Origin: Methanocella_A sp049676595
Lineage (GTDB): Archaea; Halobacteriota; Methanocellia; Methanocellales; Methanocellaceae
Assembly: GCF_049676595.1 (NCBI RefSeq)
Contig: NZ_CP187259.1
Span: 3,286,001 to 3,350,000, forward strand
Reading direction: 5' to 3'
DNA length: 64,000 nucleotides
Within the stretch, counting starts at the first letter, position 1. The number at the start of each line of letters is the position of its first letter. Position numbers and translations under genes: made by a program. Of the stretch, positions 24,180 through 33,333 are shown piece by piece. The notes below the pieces were generated by a model. That model saw only the letters and a list, made by a program, of their open reading frames with translations, did no database searches and was not told the DNA's origin.

Positions 24180-26420
24180 TTATAGCCTGTCGATCATCCG
24201 GAGCACATACTCTTTGTACTCATCTTTTATAGCGTAGGCGAACCCGCGGTCGTCCATCGGGGTCTTCGTAACAATCCCCTTCTGGAACAGCTCGGTCATG
24301 TGCCTGCTGGCGGCGCCGGTGGAGATGTTCATCTCTCTCGAAATCTCCACGTTGGACATGCCCGGCTTCTCTGCAAGAGCTGACAGCACCCGCCACATAG
24401 GCTCTCTCTTCATGAGGGAGATGATGGTGCGTTCTGCCATGCTGTAGCTGTTGGAGTTGGTGAAGTACCGGAGGTACTTGTCGTCCTTGTGCTCGACGAT
24501 CTTGTGGTTGATCGTCAGGATGAGCATGTGATAGCGGATGGTGCCTACGTTGAGGCCCATATCCCTGCCGACGTCTACTGCGGTGCAGCCGGGGTTGCGG
24601 ACGATGTACTGGAGTACTGCGTTGCGGTTGTCGTTCTTGTCCAGCCTGTTTCTGGCCCTGGCGACGGTGCCGAACCCAATGAACTTGAAGAGTACCGCTC
24701 CGATGGCGAGTAAGGCGATACCGGCGACGACGGTGTTGACCGTGGTGCCGAAGATCTTGCCGTCTCCGGTCGCGAAGTATATAGTGCTGTTGTTGGCGGC
24801 AGCGGAGGTCACCGGCAGGCTGAGTGCCTTATCCCAGACCAGCTTGCCTTCCGTGTCCAGTGCGTATATGCCGCTGGAGAACACTGCCCGGGACTTGTTG
24901 AGCACGACGGGCCCTTCGTAGTTGGTGCTGCGGAAGTTGACGTAGACCACGTCATTACCCGGGTAGATGCTGATCTCGGGCCAGCCGGCGGGCCTGAGGG
25001 CTTTACCAGTCGTGCTGGCGGCTGCCGGGTTCGAATACGAGGCAGGATAGCTGGTATACATGCCCTTCATGATGTCGTCGACGTTGGTGCTGTTGAGCAG
25101 CACTTCCGTCTTGTACTGCAGGGGCAGCGCAAAGCTCCAGAGCGAGGTGCTGTTTTTGACATCATAAGCGGTGACTGTGAGTGTCTGCAGGTCCTGCAGG
25201 CTCTTGACGTGGTTGAACGAGGTCCGGTCGATGTTGTAGACGATGCCGTTCTTCGCCGCGGTGTGCCTCAGGCTGTCGTACTGGGCGACATAGAGCGAGG
25301 GCGCGTAGTGCGACCAGCCGTCGGGCCCGATGACGAACAGGTAGGAGCTCGCCGAGGAGACCGGGTTCACGGTCCTCATGTACACGTTCCCGTCGTCGTC
25401 CACGGGCATGAGCTCGAACATCACGTAGGGGCCGCCGGGGAGGTATTTCCACCACAGGGTCCGGCCCATGCTGTCGAGGGCTACGATGCCGTTGTCGAGC
25501 GGGACGTAGAGAGTGTGATTCTTGTAGATGGGCAGGGAGTTGAAGTCCTGCCAGATGTCCTCTGCCAAATACTGGGGAACGACGTTCTCGTGGACGTCCC
25601 GGGTCCAGATCTGCTGCCCGTCCCGGTCGTACCCCTCGATGATGCCGGAGGGGGTCATGTAGCCGGGGTCGTTAGCCCGGGGAGTCGAAGGCGCCTGGGC
25701 GCGGACGATAAAGATGTGACCCTCTTCATCCACGGAGGCGGGGGCGGCTACACCGGGCAGCTCAAAGAGCACCTTGCCGTCCGTGCCGACCACTGTCTCA
25801 GTATAGTCGTGGAACACGTACACCCGGTCTCCCGAGGCCTGGATGGCCACGGGCCGGGTCATGACTAACTGGGAGAGGTCGCTGATGCTCAGCACGTCAG
25901 CCGAGGGCACCATAAGGGTGATCGGCAGCTCCCACTGGAGCTTACCGTCTTCGGAGATCGAGAGGACTGCGGAGTCGAGCGCTATGTAGGGTGACCTGTT
26001 CTGGTAGTACTGGAGTTTGAGACTTTCTGCAGTGACGTTAGGGAGGGCGAGCACGTAGAGGCTGCCTGCTTCCGTGTCGGACACCGGGTAGGACTCGATA
26101 GTCGAAGTCGCTCCCTTAGAAGTGCCGGCTGTGCTGGCAGACCGATCCCACGTGTTCAGAATTTTCCACTGCTGGGGAACGTGGAAGTCCCAGACGAGGT
26201 TGCCGGCGCGATCTATGGCGTAAATGCCGTCGCTTCTGAAGGCATAGAGCGTATCGTTCTCCCCGACGGTCATGTACTGTACCCTGTCCGTGCCCTGGAA
26301 AGCCCAGCCGGTCACGTTCTCGGGAGTGGTCGCGATCAACAGGTACATGACCCCGAGCAGAACGACGAGGAGCAGTAACACTAGCGCCTCAAATAGATAG
26401 GGTTTCCTCATCGATCTCAT
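24180..26420 (-). CDS. Membrane beta-propeller sensor with two cytoplasmic winged-helix domains
   Basis: 746 residues. A membrane helix at about 9-31 is followed by a large extracellular region (about 35-555) with repeated propeller blades of the PQQ-like type (GIYAIDRAGNLVWDF, GIVALDSMGRTLWWKY, GIYALDTEGKLVWDK) and several N-glycosylation sequons. A second membrane helix is at about 561-585. The C-terminal 160 residues carry two winged helix-turn-helix domains (NPGCTAVDVGRDMGLNVGTI near 612 and KPGMSNVEISREMNISTGAA near 685). It reads as a one-protein transmembrane sensor and DNA-binding regulator; ligand and target are unknown. An ATG at 26411 is an alternative start. Confidence 0.8.
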   Translation of the reverse strand: MRSMRKPYLFEALVLLLLVVLLGVMYLLIATTPENVTGWAFQGTDRVQYMTVGENDTLYAFRSDGIYAIDRAGNLVWDFHVPQQWKILNTWDRSASTAGTSKGATSTIESYPVSDTEAGSLYVLALPNVTAESLKLQYYQNRSPYIALDSAVLSISEDGKLQWELPITLMVPSADVLSISDLSQLVMTRPVAIQASGDRVYVFHDYTETVVGTDGKVLFELPGVAAPASVDEEGHIFIVRAQAPSTPRANDPGYMTPSGIIEGYDRDGQQIWTRDVHENVVPQYLAEDIWQDFNSLPIYKNHTLYVPLDNGIVALDSMGRTLWWKYLPGGPYVMFELMPVDDDGNVYMRTVNPVSSASSYLFVIGPDGWSHYAPSLYVAQYDSLRHTAAKNGIVYNIDRTSFNHVKSLQDLQTLTVTAYDVKNSTSLWSFALPLQYKTEVLLNSTNVDDIMKGMYTSYPASYSNPAAASTTGKALRPAGWPEISIYPGNDVVYVNFRSTNYEGPVVLNKSRAVFSSGIYALDTEGKLVWDKALSLPVTSAAANNSTIYFATGDGKIFGTTVNTVVAGIALLAIGAVLFKFIGFGTVARARNRLDKNDNRNAVLQYIVRNPGCTAVDVGRDMGLNVGTIRYHMLILTINHKIVEHKDDKYLRYFTNSNSYSMAERTIISLMKREPMWRVLSALAEKPGMSNVEISREMNISTGAASRHMTELFQKGIVTKTPMDDRGFAYAIKDEYKEYVLRMIDRL

Positions 26421-26492
26421 CTATGACAATAGTGACTTGGTGTTTAAATATAGTTTCTCTAACGAAAGGTCAACAGTCACTTATAAAAGCAA

Positions 26493-26972
26493 TTATTCGG
26501 CAGGCTCGGCGCCCATGTCCTTGCCTTTGACCGCGTACCGGACGTGGACTGCAGTGCCCCTCTTGAACGCCTTCATTTCCGCCGCCGCGAGCAGCGCCTG
26601 GCCGGTGGCGAGGAAGTTGTCGTCCTTGTCCACGAGCAGGATTTCTTCCATAGCCCGGATTTCGGGGTCACACTCGAGCACGAATTTGCAGAAAGCGGTC
26701 TTGCCCTTGGCCACGAAGGGCGCGGCATCGTCGTTCATGATGACCCGCTTCTGCGGGAACGGGAGCACCGGCTTGAGCCTTTCCCCGCCGTAGGCGCTCA
26801 GGATCAGGAAGCCATCGTTGGCTCGGACAGTAGCTATACGCCGGTTACCGGAAACGATCTGGCGCACCCTGCCAGTCCGGGACAAGATAAACTTCACCCC
26901 TTCGGGGAAAAGCGCTTCTCCTGCCCCTTTACCAAACTGATAGTCTGCGATGGTCCTGAGCCTCTCGAGCAT
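26493..26972 (-). CDS. PUA-domain RNA-binding protein
   Basis: 159 residues. The C-terminal 80 residues form a PUA domain (KRVIMNDDAAPFVAKGKTAFCKFVL, DNFLATGQALLAAAEMKAFKRGTAVHVR), found in archaeosine transglycosylases and pseudouridine synthases. The N-terminal part (PEGVKFILSRTGRVRQI) is also typical of the archaeal stand-alone proteins annotated as PUA-domain proteins. It probably binds tRNA or rRNA; no catalytic domain is present. It lies 70 bases upstream of the propeller gene, on the same strand. Confidence 0.75.
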   Translation of the reverse strand: MLERLRTIADYQFGKGAGEALFPEGVKFILSRTGRVRQIVSGNRRIATVRANDGFLILSAYGGERLKPVLPFPQKRVIMNDDAAPFVAKGKTAFCKFVLECDPEIRAMEEILLVDKDDNFLATGQALLAAAEMKAFKRGTAVHVRYAVKGKDMGAEPAE

Positions 26973-27147
26973 GGTTCCTCAATATAAGCTCTGGGTTAAT
27001 ATTTCTTTGCTTTGCACGTCATGCTTTGTTCTCCTGCTACGCAAAAGCCTGAGCCGAAGGCTCACAAACAACACCCCTACACTCTCTAGCCGCCGAAGGC
27101 TTACATACCACCCGCCGACGCGCTCTGGCACCGAAGGCTGGCGGCGG

Positions 27148-27378
27148 TCAGCGCCGCCATGCTTCTTCGGTGCCCTCCTCATAGTCCTCGAACGCCTTCT
27201 GGAGGCCGCGGAGGACTTCGGCGCTGGTCTCGTACATCGCCTTCGCCCGGGGGTCGTCCACGAGTTTGACGTCCTTGCGGAGGTGGTCGATGAGATCCCC
27301 GAACATGCCACGCAGGCGGGTCGTGTGGTACCTCGGGTCCTTTTCGTCGTACTTCGGAAGTCTGGGCGGCTGCATCAT
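27148..27378 (-). CDS. Small soluble hypothetical protein
   Basis: 76 residues, charged and mostly helical, MMQPPRLPKYDEKDPR at the start and an acidic C-terminus (KAFEDYEEGTEE). Third codon positions are strongly G/C, as in neighbouring genes, which supports real coding. No family recognised. The gap downstream to 26972 (175 bases) holds several small hairpins built on the word GCCGAAGGC. Confidence 0.6.
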   Translation of the reverse strand: MMQPPRLPKYDEKDPRYHTTRLRGMFGDLIDHLRKDVKLVDDPRAKAMYETSAEVLRGLQKAFEDYEEGTEEAWRR

Positions 27379-27419
27379 GGATAAACACCAGTTTCCGGTC
27401 GCCGCGGGGCGTGAAATAC

Positions 27420-27635
27420 CTAATGACCGGAAGTATCAGGGCGCTGGAAGATGTCTATGATGGCCAGCAGCAGGATGATGATGCCGATGGCGATTCCGGC
27501 GTACCAGAAAGCCGTGTGGGCGGTGCCTCTAAAGGTAGCCAGGCTCATCGCTGCGGAAGCCAGGCCAATGGTCAGGAAAAACGCCGCGTACTTCAGGCCA
27601 CGAGAACCGGGCGGGGAAGTTCAGCGCCGGGAGCC
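27420..27635 (-). other. Displaced C-terminal reading frame of the 27529-28455 membrane protein
   Basis: An open frame with no plausible start codon until the internal ATG near 27555. It encodes two hydrophobic helices (KYAAFFLTIGLASAAMSLA and FWYAGIAIGIIILLLAIID), ending DIFQRPDTSGH. It reads as the natural end of the upstream membrane protein. Codon use is G/C-rich in the third position, as expected for coding sequence. Confidence 0.55.
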
Positions 27636-28455
27636 TGACCTGTCTGGACCTCCTCAGGCTCAGGTACAGCAGCCCGAAGAGGACGACGTAAGCTCCGAGA
27701 ATGATCAGCTGCGGGATGGTGCCGGGAAGGGCTTCCCGTCTTATCGCCAGCCCGAAGATGGCGTACATCGCCAGCAGCAGCACCAGCAGGATGATGAACT
27801 CTTTAGCCGTGGGGAGAAGCTTGCGGATGTCGTACTTATGCAGGCCTATGCGGCGGTAGATGAAAACGAGCAGGCCGATCACGCCGCCGGCGGCGAGCGC
27901 GGAGGCGATGGAGAAGAAAGGGGACTGCGTCAGAGTTCCCTGGTATAGCCCGAAGAGCAGCGCTGCTCCGAAGATGACTGCGTACGTCCTCGCGGGAGTG
28001 GCGAAGAAGCCCCATAACAGCTGCGGCAGGCCGGATAAAATTTCCCTCGACCGGGTCAGGAGGCTCTCCGAGGCGAACAGAGCCAGGATAAAAGACAGGA
28101 GCGGGTGCCAGAACAGCACCAGGACGAGAGCCTCGACCACGGCGATCCCCTGGAAGAGCCAGACAGCCTCGCCCCATGGGGGGCTCCAGATGATTTTCGT
28201 GATGTAGGCTTCGTATAGCCCGAAGATAGCGCCTGCGAGAAAGAGAGTGTAAAGCCTCGGCCGCCCGAAGCGGTATACCACGTAAGCCAGCACCAGAGTA
28301 TGCAAAGCATAGACGGGTAAGACGATGAAAAGGCCCTCGAACGTAAAGTAGGGGAACAGGTAGGATCCCGACACGATCTCTGCGAAACAAACCGACAGGC
28401 AGCCGGATATCAGCCAGAAGAGGTAGCGTGCCCAGTCGGGCGGGGATTCGTCCAT
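27529..28455 (-). CDS. Multi-pass membrane protein, probably frameshifted near the C-terminus
   Basis: 308 residues as read. About eight membrane helices; no family recognised. The C-terminus (SWPEVRGVFPDHWPGFRSDE) is soluble and unlike the rest, but the +1 frame from about 27605 reads GLKYAAFFLTIGLASAA and continues as two hydrophobic helices to a stop at 27420. A single-base change in the C-rich TTCCCCGCCCGG stretch near 27615 would join them. The gene is therefore either a mutated copy or affected by a sequence error. Confidence 0.6.
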   Translation of the reverse strand: MDESPPDWARYLFWLISGCLSVCFAEIVSGSYLFPYFTFEGLFIVLPVYALHTLVLAYVVYRFGRPRLYTLFLAGAIFGLYEAYITKIIWSPPWGEAVWLFQGIAVVEALVLVLFWHPLLSFILALFASESLLTRSREILSGLPQLLWGFFATPARTYAVIFGAALLFGLYQGTLTQSPFFSIASALAAGGVIGLLVFIYRRIGLHKYDIRKLLPTAKEFIILLVLLLAMYAIFGLAIRREALPGTIPQLIILGAYVVLFGLLYLSLRRSRQVRLPALNFPARFSWPEVRGVFPDHWPGFRSDEPGYL

Positions 28456-28655
28456 GTTTTCATATTTTACAGGTATAGTCTTATGGTTTTTCGAATGATA
28501 CGCTTGAAAAAGTTAAAGCCCGGAAGGTTCAGGACGCCACAACTGCGCCTGTACAGGGCTTGCGACCGGCCATAATTCCGGGAGCCGGAGGGGATTCCGG
28601 CCATTGCCGGATACAGTAAAAGATATAATGCTTGTCTTTGAAATATATAGGCAAC

Positions 28656-30119
28656 ATGGGGCTCGACGCGTTTTTTAACAGGGGTGGAAATACGGATGAT
28701 CGCGATCGAGACCGGCTGATTTCTGAGATCGAAGAGCTGCAAAGGCAGGTCAGGAGCCTGAAAGAGGCTGAGGAGAACAGGAAAAATGCTGACGCCGAAA
28801 TATTTAACCTGGCGTCGTTTCCGGAACAATACCCGAACCCCATCATCGAGATCTCTTCGGCCTTTGAGGTCAGGTACCTGAACCCGGCGGCGAAAAAGGA
28901 GTTCCCGGACCTGCTGAGGAAGGGAAGAAAACACCCGGCCCTTAGAGACCTGGACAGGATCATCGCCCGCTTCCAGAGCACCGGTGAGCAGTCTGTGCAG
29001 AGGGAGCTGGAGATCGGAGATCTGCTTTATAAGGAAAGTATCTACTACCTGCCCGGAAACCAGGCGATGCGTATTTTCATCAAGGACATCACCGAGCAGA
29101 GAAGGCTGGAGATCGCCTTTAAGGAGAGCGAGAAGCGGCTGCGCATGATCACGGACAACATGATGGACGTGGTCAGCGTGACGGACATCGCCGCCAGGTA
29201 CCAGTACATCAGCCCCTCTGCCGAAAGAGTCTTAGGTTATAAGCCTGAAGAGATGATCGGCAAGCCCGCCCTGTTTTACATGCATCCCCTGGATGCTCCG
29301 AGGGTGGCCGCGGTCATTCAGGAACACCTGTCTAAAGGGCTGCCAGGCAGGATCGTGCTGCGGTTCAGGCATAAAGACGGTCACTACGTCTGGCTGGAAG
29401 CGGCAGGCGATCTGCTTTACGACGATAACGGGAAGCTCTCGGGAGCCATTCTATCCAGCCGGGACATCTCTGACCGGAAAGCCGCCGAGGAACAGCTGAA
29501 TAGTTCGCTCAAAGAGAAGGAAGTGCTCCTGAAGGAGATCCACCACCGGGTCAAGAACAACCTCCAGATCATCTCCAGCCTGCTCAACCTGCAGTCGGCA
29601 TATATCAAAGACGACAGAGACCGGCACATTTTCAAGGACTGCCAGAACCGGGTCAGGTCGATGGCGCTGGTCCACGAAAAGCTGTACAGATCCGAGTCCC
29701 TGTCCAAGATCGACTTCGCCGAGTATATCAGAAGCCTGTCAGGTACGCTGTACAACTCGTACGGGGCCACCCAGGACCAGGTCCGGTTTGACCTGGACGT
29801 CAAAGACATATTCCTGGACGTCGACGCGGCGATCCACTGCGGGCTCCTGGTCAACGAGATCATCTCCAACTCGTTCAAGCATGCCTTTCCCGGAGGCCGG
29901 AAAGGCCGGGTATGGGTAGAGATGAAGGTGGACGGGAACGACATCGATATGGTCATCGGGGACGACGGCGTGGGCTTGCCGGAGGATATGGACATCTACA
30001 AAACAGGCACCCTGGGCATTCAGCTCGTCACATCCCTTGCCGCCCAGATCGGGGGCGACCTGGAGCTCGACAGGAGCGAAGGGACCGTATACCGCATCCG
30101 GCTCCGGGAGTTAAAATGA
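28656..30119 (+). CDS. PAS-domain sensor histidine kinase (HisKA_2 type)
   Basis: About 487 residues from the ATG at 28656; an upstream TTG at 28632 is less likely. The N-terminus is a coiled coil (ISEIEELQRQVRSLKEAEE), followed by two PAS domains (about 45-150 and 155-275; the second has YQYISPSAERVLGYKPEEMIG and ends ILSSRDISDRKAAEE). The kinase core has the HisKA_2 motif EIHHRVKNNLQIISSLLNLQ with the phospho-acceptor His, and an HATPase domain with LVNEIISNSFKHAF and DDGVGLPED. No membrane segment, so it senses inside the cell. No response regulator is adjacent; the nearest is at 48116. Confidence 0.88.
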   Translation: MGLDAFFNRGGNTDDRDRDRLISEIEELQRQVRSLKEAEENRKNADAEIFNLASFPEQYPNPIIEISSAFEVRYLNPAAKKEFPDLLRKGRKHPALRDLDRIIARFQSTGEQSVQRELEIGDLLYKESIYYLPGNQAMRIFIKDITEQRRLEIAFKESEKRLRMITDNMMDVVSVTDIAARYQYISPSAERVLGYKPEEMIGKPALFYMHPLDAPRVAAVIQEHLSKGLPGRIVLRFRHKDGHYVWLEAAGDLLYDDNGKLSGAILSSRDISDRKAAEEQLNSSLKEKEVLLKEIHHRVKNNLQIISSLLNLQSAYIKDDRDRHIFKDCQNRVRSMALVHEKLYRSESLSKIDFAEYIRSLSGTLYNSYGATQDQVRFDLDVKDIFLDVDAAIHCGLLVNEIISNSFKHAFPGGRKGRVWVEMKVDGNDIDMVIGDDGVGLPEDMDIYKTGTLGIQLVTSLAAQIGGDLELDRSEGTVYRIRLRELK

Positions 30120-30209
30120 GAGTTCGGCCCCCGGGTGGACCGAAGCTATAGTAATGTGTACAAGATCCAGTCAGGGGTGCATACCGGTTGAGAGGCTGGG
30201 GCGAGGAGT

Positions 30210-30521
30210 GTGCGCAGCCGGAGAAAATGGGAAAATCCGGGAGACCGGCTGGTCAACGAGATCATCTCGAACTCGTTGAAGCACGCTTTCCCTTCCGGCC
30301 GGAGTGGCAGAGTCTGGCTGGAGCTGACCACCCGCGGGGAGGAGGTCACCATGGTCCTGGGGGATGACGGGGTCGGAATGCCGGAAAGCGCGGCCGCCGC
30401 CAGCACAGGGACGCTGGGCGTACAGCTCATCAGCTCCCTGGTTTCCCAGATAGGCGGAAGCTTGCAGCTGGAACGGGGCCAGGGAACGGTGTACACGATC
30501 AGGTTTGAGAGAAAGAAATAG
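30210..30521 (+). pseudogene. Remnant of a second histidine kinase (ATPase domain only)
   Basis: 103 residues starting with GTG after GAGGAG. From residue 14 it matches the last 90 residues of the preceding kinase (LVNEIISNSLKHAFP, GDDGVGMPES, TGTLGVQLISSLVSQIGG). The phospho-acceptor His domain and PAS domains are missing and the bases upstream (30120-30209) show no coding signal. It is probably a decayed tandem duplicate. The ribosome-binding site leaves open a short expressed ATPase-only protein. Confidence 0.6.
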
Positions 30522-30611
30522 TAGGACTGCGCCTGCTAACTATCAGCCGCCCGAAAACCTGCGTCGAACCTAAACATTATATGCTTCCAGCGCGTTGGGG
30601 GGAACGATACG

Positions 30612-31628
30612 ATGAGTCAGCTCGTTTTCGAACTTTCAGGGGAGCACGACACGCTGCCGCGGAGCGAAGTCATCGCTTGCATAGAGGCGTCCGGCTGGAA
30701 CTACCAGATCAAGTACAGCTACGATCAGGTGCTCGTTGTCGAAACTGACGCCGACCCCGGAATACTGGCCCGCAGGCTGGCGCTGACTCACAATATTCTC
30801 GAGCTGATCTTTATAGCGCCATCCGACCCGGACATGATACTCAAAGAAGCTGAAACTGGAGAACTTGGCCTCAAATACGGCCAGAGCTTCGTCGTCAGGG
30901 TGAGCCGGGTCAAGAACTACGGCGGCATATCTGCATCGTTCGAAAGAAAGCTCGGCGCCGCCATCTGGCACCGGGGATACCCGGTCAGCCTGGATAACCC
31001 CGACGTCATATTCCGGGCGATCGTGACAGAAGGTGTATGCATCTTCGGCAGGAGGCTGGCGGAAGTAGACAGGCCGGGATTCGAGGAACGGGCCCCGCTG
31101 AAAAAACCGTTCTTTCTGCCGGGCGTCCTGATGCCCCGGATTTCCAGGGCAGTGGTGAACTTGACCCGCATCCGCGAAGGGTGGATGCTTGACCCCTTCT
31201 CCGGCACAGGCGGCACGCTCGTAGAGGCCGGCCTGATCAGCCCCGGCATCCACGTCGTGGGCTGCGACATCCAGAAGAAGATGGTCTACGGCACCCGGAA
31301 GAACCTGCGCCACTACCAGACGACCTACGACGTGATCTGGCAGGACTCGCTTCGGATGGGCATCAGAGACGACTCGGTCGATGCCATGGTCACCGACTTC
31401 CCGTACGGCCAGTCCACCCCCATCGCTGCCGAGTCTGCCGGAGCGTTCTATACTGGAGCGCTCAGAGAGATGTTCCGGGTGCTGAAACCCGGTTGCCGGG
31501 CGGTCGTCGTCTCGAAAGAGCCGATGGAAAAGCTATTAACCGATGCTGGCTTTACTGTAATTGAAACGCACAGGCAGCGGATTCACAAAAGCCTGACCAG
31601 AAATTTCGCAGTCATCACTAAATCCTGA
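30612..31628 (+). CDS. tRNA (guanine10-N2)-methyltransferase, TRM11/Trm-G10 family
   Basis: 338 residues. The N-terminal 150 residues form a THUMP-like RNA-binding region. The SAM-binding motif is DPFSGTGGTLVEAG near 194 and the catalytic motif TDFPYGQS near 261 (the N6/N2-amino methylase NPPY class). By homology it makes m2G and m2,2G at position 10 of tRNA. It has normal length. It lies 11 bases before the ACT-domain gene. Confidence 0.9.
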   Translation: MSQLVFELSGEHDTLPRSEVIACIEASGWNYQIKYSYDQVLVVETDADPGILARRLALTHNILELIFIAPSDPDMILKEAETGELGLKYGQSFVVRVSRVKNYGGISASFERKLGAAIWHRGYPVSLDNPDVIFRAIVTEGVCIFGRRLAEVDRPGFEERAPLKKPFFLPGVLMPRISRAVVNLTRIREGWMLDPFSGTGGTLVEAGLISPGIHVVGCDIQKKMVYGTRKNLRHYQTTYDVIWQDSLRMGIRDDSVDAMVTDFPYGQSTPIAAESAGAFYTGALREMFRVLKPGCRAVVVSKEPMEKLLTDAGFTVIETHRQRIHKSLTRNFAVITKS

Positions 31629-31639
31629 GAGGTTCGCAC

Positions 31640-31921
31640 ATGCAAAAATCCACTAAAGAGAGAGCCGTTATCACCGTCACAGGTATCGACCACCCTGGTA
31701 TCATTGCCGCCATCACGAGAGCGCTCGCAGATCTTAGTATCAATATCGAAGACCTCAGCCAGACGATCGTGCAGGGGCTGTTCACGATGATCCTCATCGC
31801 GGATATCACCGACCACGACCTCGCCAAACTGCAGGAAACCATGCAGAAGCTGGGGAAAGAGCAGGGCGTCCAGATCACCGTGCAGCACGAAAACATTTTC
31901 AAGTTCATGCACAGGGTGTAA
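31640..31921 (+). CDS. ACT-domain regulatory protein (UPF0237)
   Basis: 93 residues; one ACT domain, starting AVITVTGIDHPGIIAAITRAL, with a second half IVQGLFTMILIADITDHDLAKL. Such domains bind small ligands, usually amino acids, and mediate allostery. In many genomes this gene is paired with the UPF0210 gene, as here (3 bases apart, one operon). A shared but unknown metabolic role is inferred. Confidence 0.85.
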   Translation: MQKSTKERAVITVTGIDHPGIIAAITRALADLSINIEDLSQTIVQGLFTMILIADITDHDLAKLQETMQKLGKEQGVQITVQHENIFKFMHRV

Positions 31922-31924
31922 CCC

Positions 31925-33292
31925 ATGATCTACTCCATCGAGGAGATCCTGGAAACCGTCGACATGATCCAGGCCCAGCACCTGGATATCCGCACGGTGA
32001 CCATGGGTATCAACCTCAGAGGCTGCATCTCCTCCGACCTGGACAAGATGCGGGATAACATCTACGAGACGATCACGACAAGGGCCGGAGACCTGGTCAG
32101 CGAAGCCAAAGCAGTAGAGGCCAAGTTCGGCATACCCATCGTGAACAAGCGCATCGCAGTCACCCCCATCGGCAACCTGCTGGACGCAGCAGTGGCCGGC
32201 CTGAGCGAAGACGAGGCCATCGATGGCGCCGTCACCATCGCCAGGACCCTTGATAAGGCGGCCAAGCAGCTCAACATCGACTTCATCGGAGGCTACGGCG
32301 CCCTCGTCCACAAGGGCTTCACCGTCGGCGACTCCGTCCTGATCAACTCGATCCCGAAGGCGCTGACGTCTACGGACAGAGTGTGCAGCTCGATCAACGT
32401 CGCCACGACGAAGAGCGGCATCAACATGGACGCCATCCTGCTGATGGGCCACGTGATCAAGAAGACCGCGGCCATCAACCCGGTGGGCTGCGCCAAGCTG
32501 GTCGTCTTCGCCAACGCCCCGACGGACAACCCGTTCATGGCAGGCGCCTTCCACGGCGACGGCGAGCCCGAGACCGTCATCAACGTCGGCATCTCCGGCC
32601 CAGGCGTGGTCAGGGCAGTGCTGGCCCAGATGAAGGATGCGGACCTCGGCGAGTTATCCGAAACGATCAAGCGGACCTCGTTCAAGATCACCCGCATGGG
32701 CGAGCTGGTAGGCAGAGAGATGGCCGAGCGGCTCGACGTGCCCTTCGGCATCGTAGACCTGTCGTTAGCGCCGACTCCCGCAGAGGGCGATTCGGTAGCG
32801 AACATCCTCGAAGTCATGGGCCTGGAGCGGTGCGGCACCCACGGCACGACTGCTGCACTGGCGCTGCTGACCGACGCGGTCAAGAAAGGCGGCGCCATGG
32901 CTACTTCGTACACAGGCGGCCTCTCCGGCGCATTCATCCCGGTCAGCGAAGACTCGGGCATGGTAGAAGCCCTCAAGGCAGGAGCCATCAACATCGACAA
33001 GCTAGAAGCGATGACCAGCGTCTGCTCGGTCGGCCTCGACATGATCGTGGTCCCCGGGGACACCGAACCCGAGACGCTCTCGGCCATCATCGCCGACGAG
33101 TGCGCCATCGGCATGGTCAACAACAAGACCACCGGCGTCCGCATCATACCGGCAGGCAAAGAAGGAGAGTACGTCGAGTTCGGCGGACTGCTCGGCGGCA
33201 GCCCCGTCATGGCCCTCAACAAGTACTCCTCGGCGAACTTCGTCCGCAGAGGCGGCCGCATACCGGCTCCGATCCAGAGCTTCAGAAACTGA
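31925..33292 (+). CDS. UPF0210 (DUF711) family protein
   Basis: 455 residues, full-length. Conserved segments are VTMGINLRGCIS, KRIAVTPIGNLLDAA, and the late Gly-rich GTHGTTAALALLTDAVKKGGAMATS with GLSGAFIPVSEDSGM. The family is related in fold to pyruvate formate-lyase-type barrels but its reaction is unknown. It follows the ACT-domain gene, which may regulate it (inference). It is convergent with a lipoprotein gene at 33334. Confidence 0.85.
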   Translation: MIYSIEEILETVDMIQAQHLDIRTVTMGINLRGCISSDLDKMRDNIYETITTRAGDLVSEAKAVEAKFGIPIVNKRIAVTPIGNLLDAAVAGLSEDEAIDGAVTIARTLDKAAKQLNIDFIGGYGALVHKGFTVGDSVLINSIPKALTSTDRVCSSINVATTKSGINMDAILLMGHVIKKTAAINPVGCAKLVVFANAPTDNPFMAGAFHGDGEPETVINVGISGPGVVRAVLAQMKDADLGELSETIKRTSFKITRMGELVGREMAERLDVPFGIVDLSLAPTPAEGDSVANILEVMGLERCGTHGTTAALALLTDAVKKGGAMATSYTGGLSGAFIPVSEDSGMVEALKAGAINIDKLEAMTSVCSVGLDMIVVPGDTEPETLSAIIADECAIGMVNNKTTGVRIIPAGKEGEYVEFGGLLGGSPVMALNKYSSANFVRRGGRIPAPIQSFRN

Positions 33293-33333
33293 GTTAAGAG
33301 AAGGTCTTACTGTGAGGCCCTCTCCTATTTTTA

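Noticed and set aside
22232..27060. GAGCCGAAGGCTC words near 22232 and 27051 as a possible regulatory motif
   Set aside because: Only two copies with this exact word and similar GCCGAAGGC words are common in the G/C-rich sequence; not enough to call a site.
27451..27948. Plus-strand 165-residue ORF opposite the membrane protein
   Set aside because: Gln/Asp/Gly-rich antisense frame with no recognisable domain; the minus strand codes for membrane helices.
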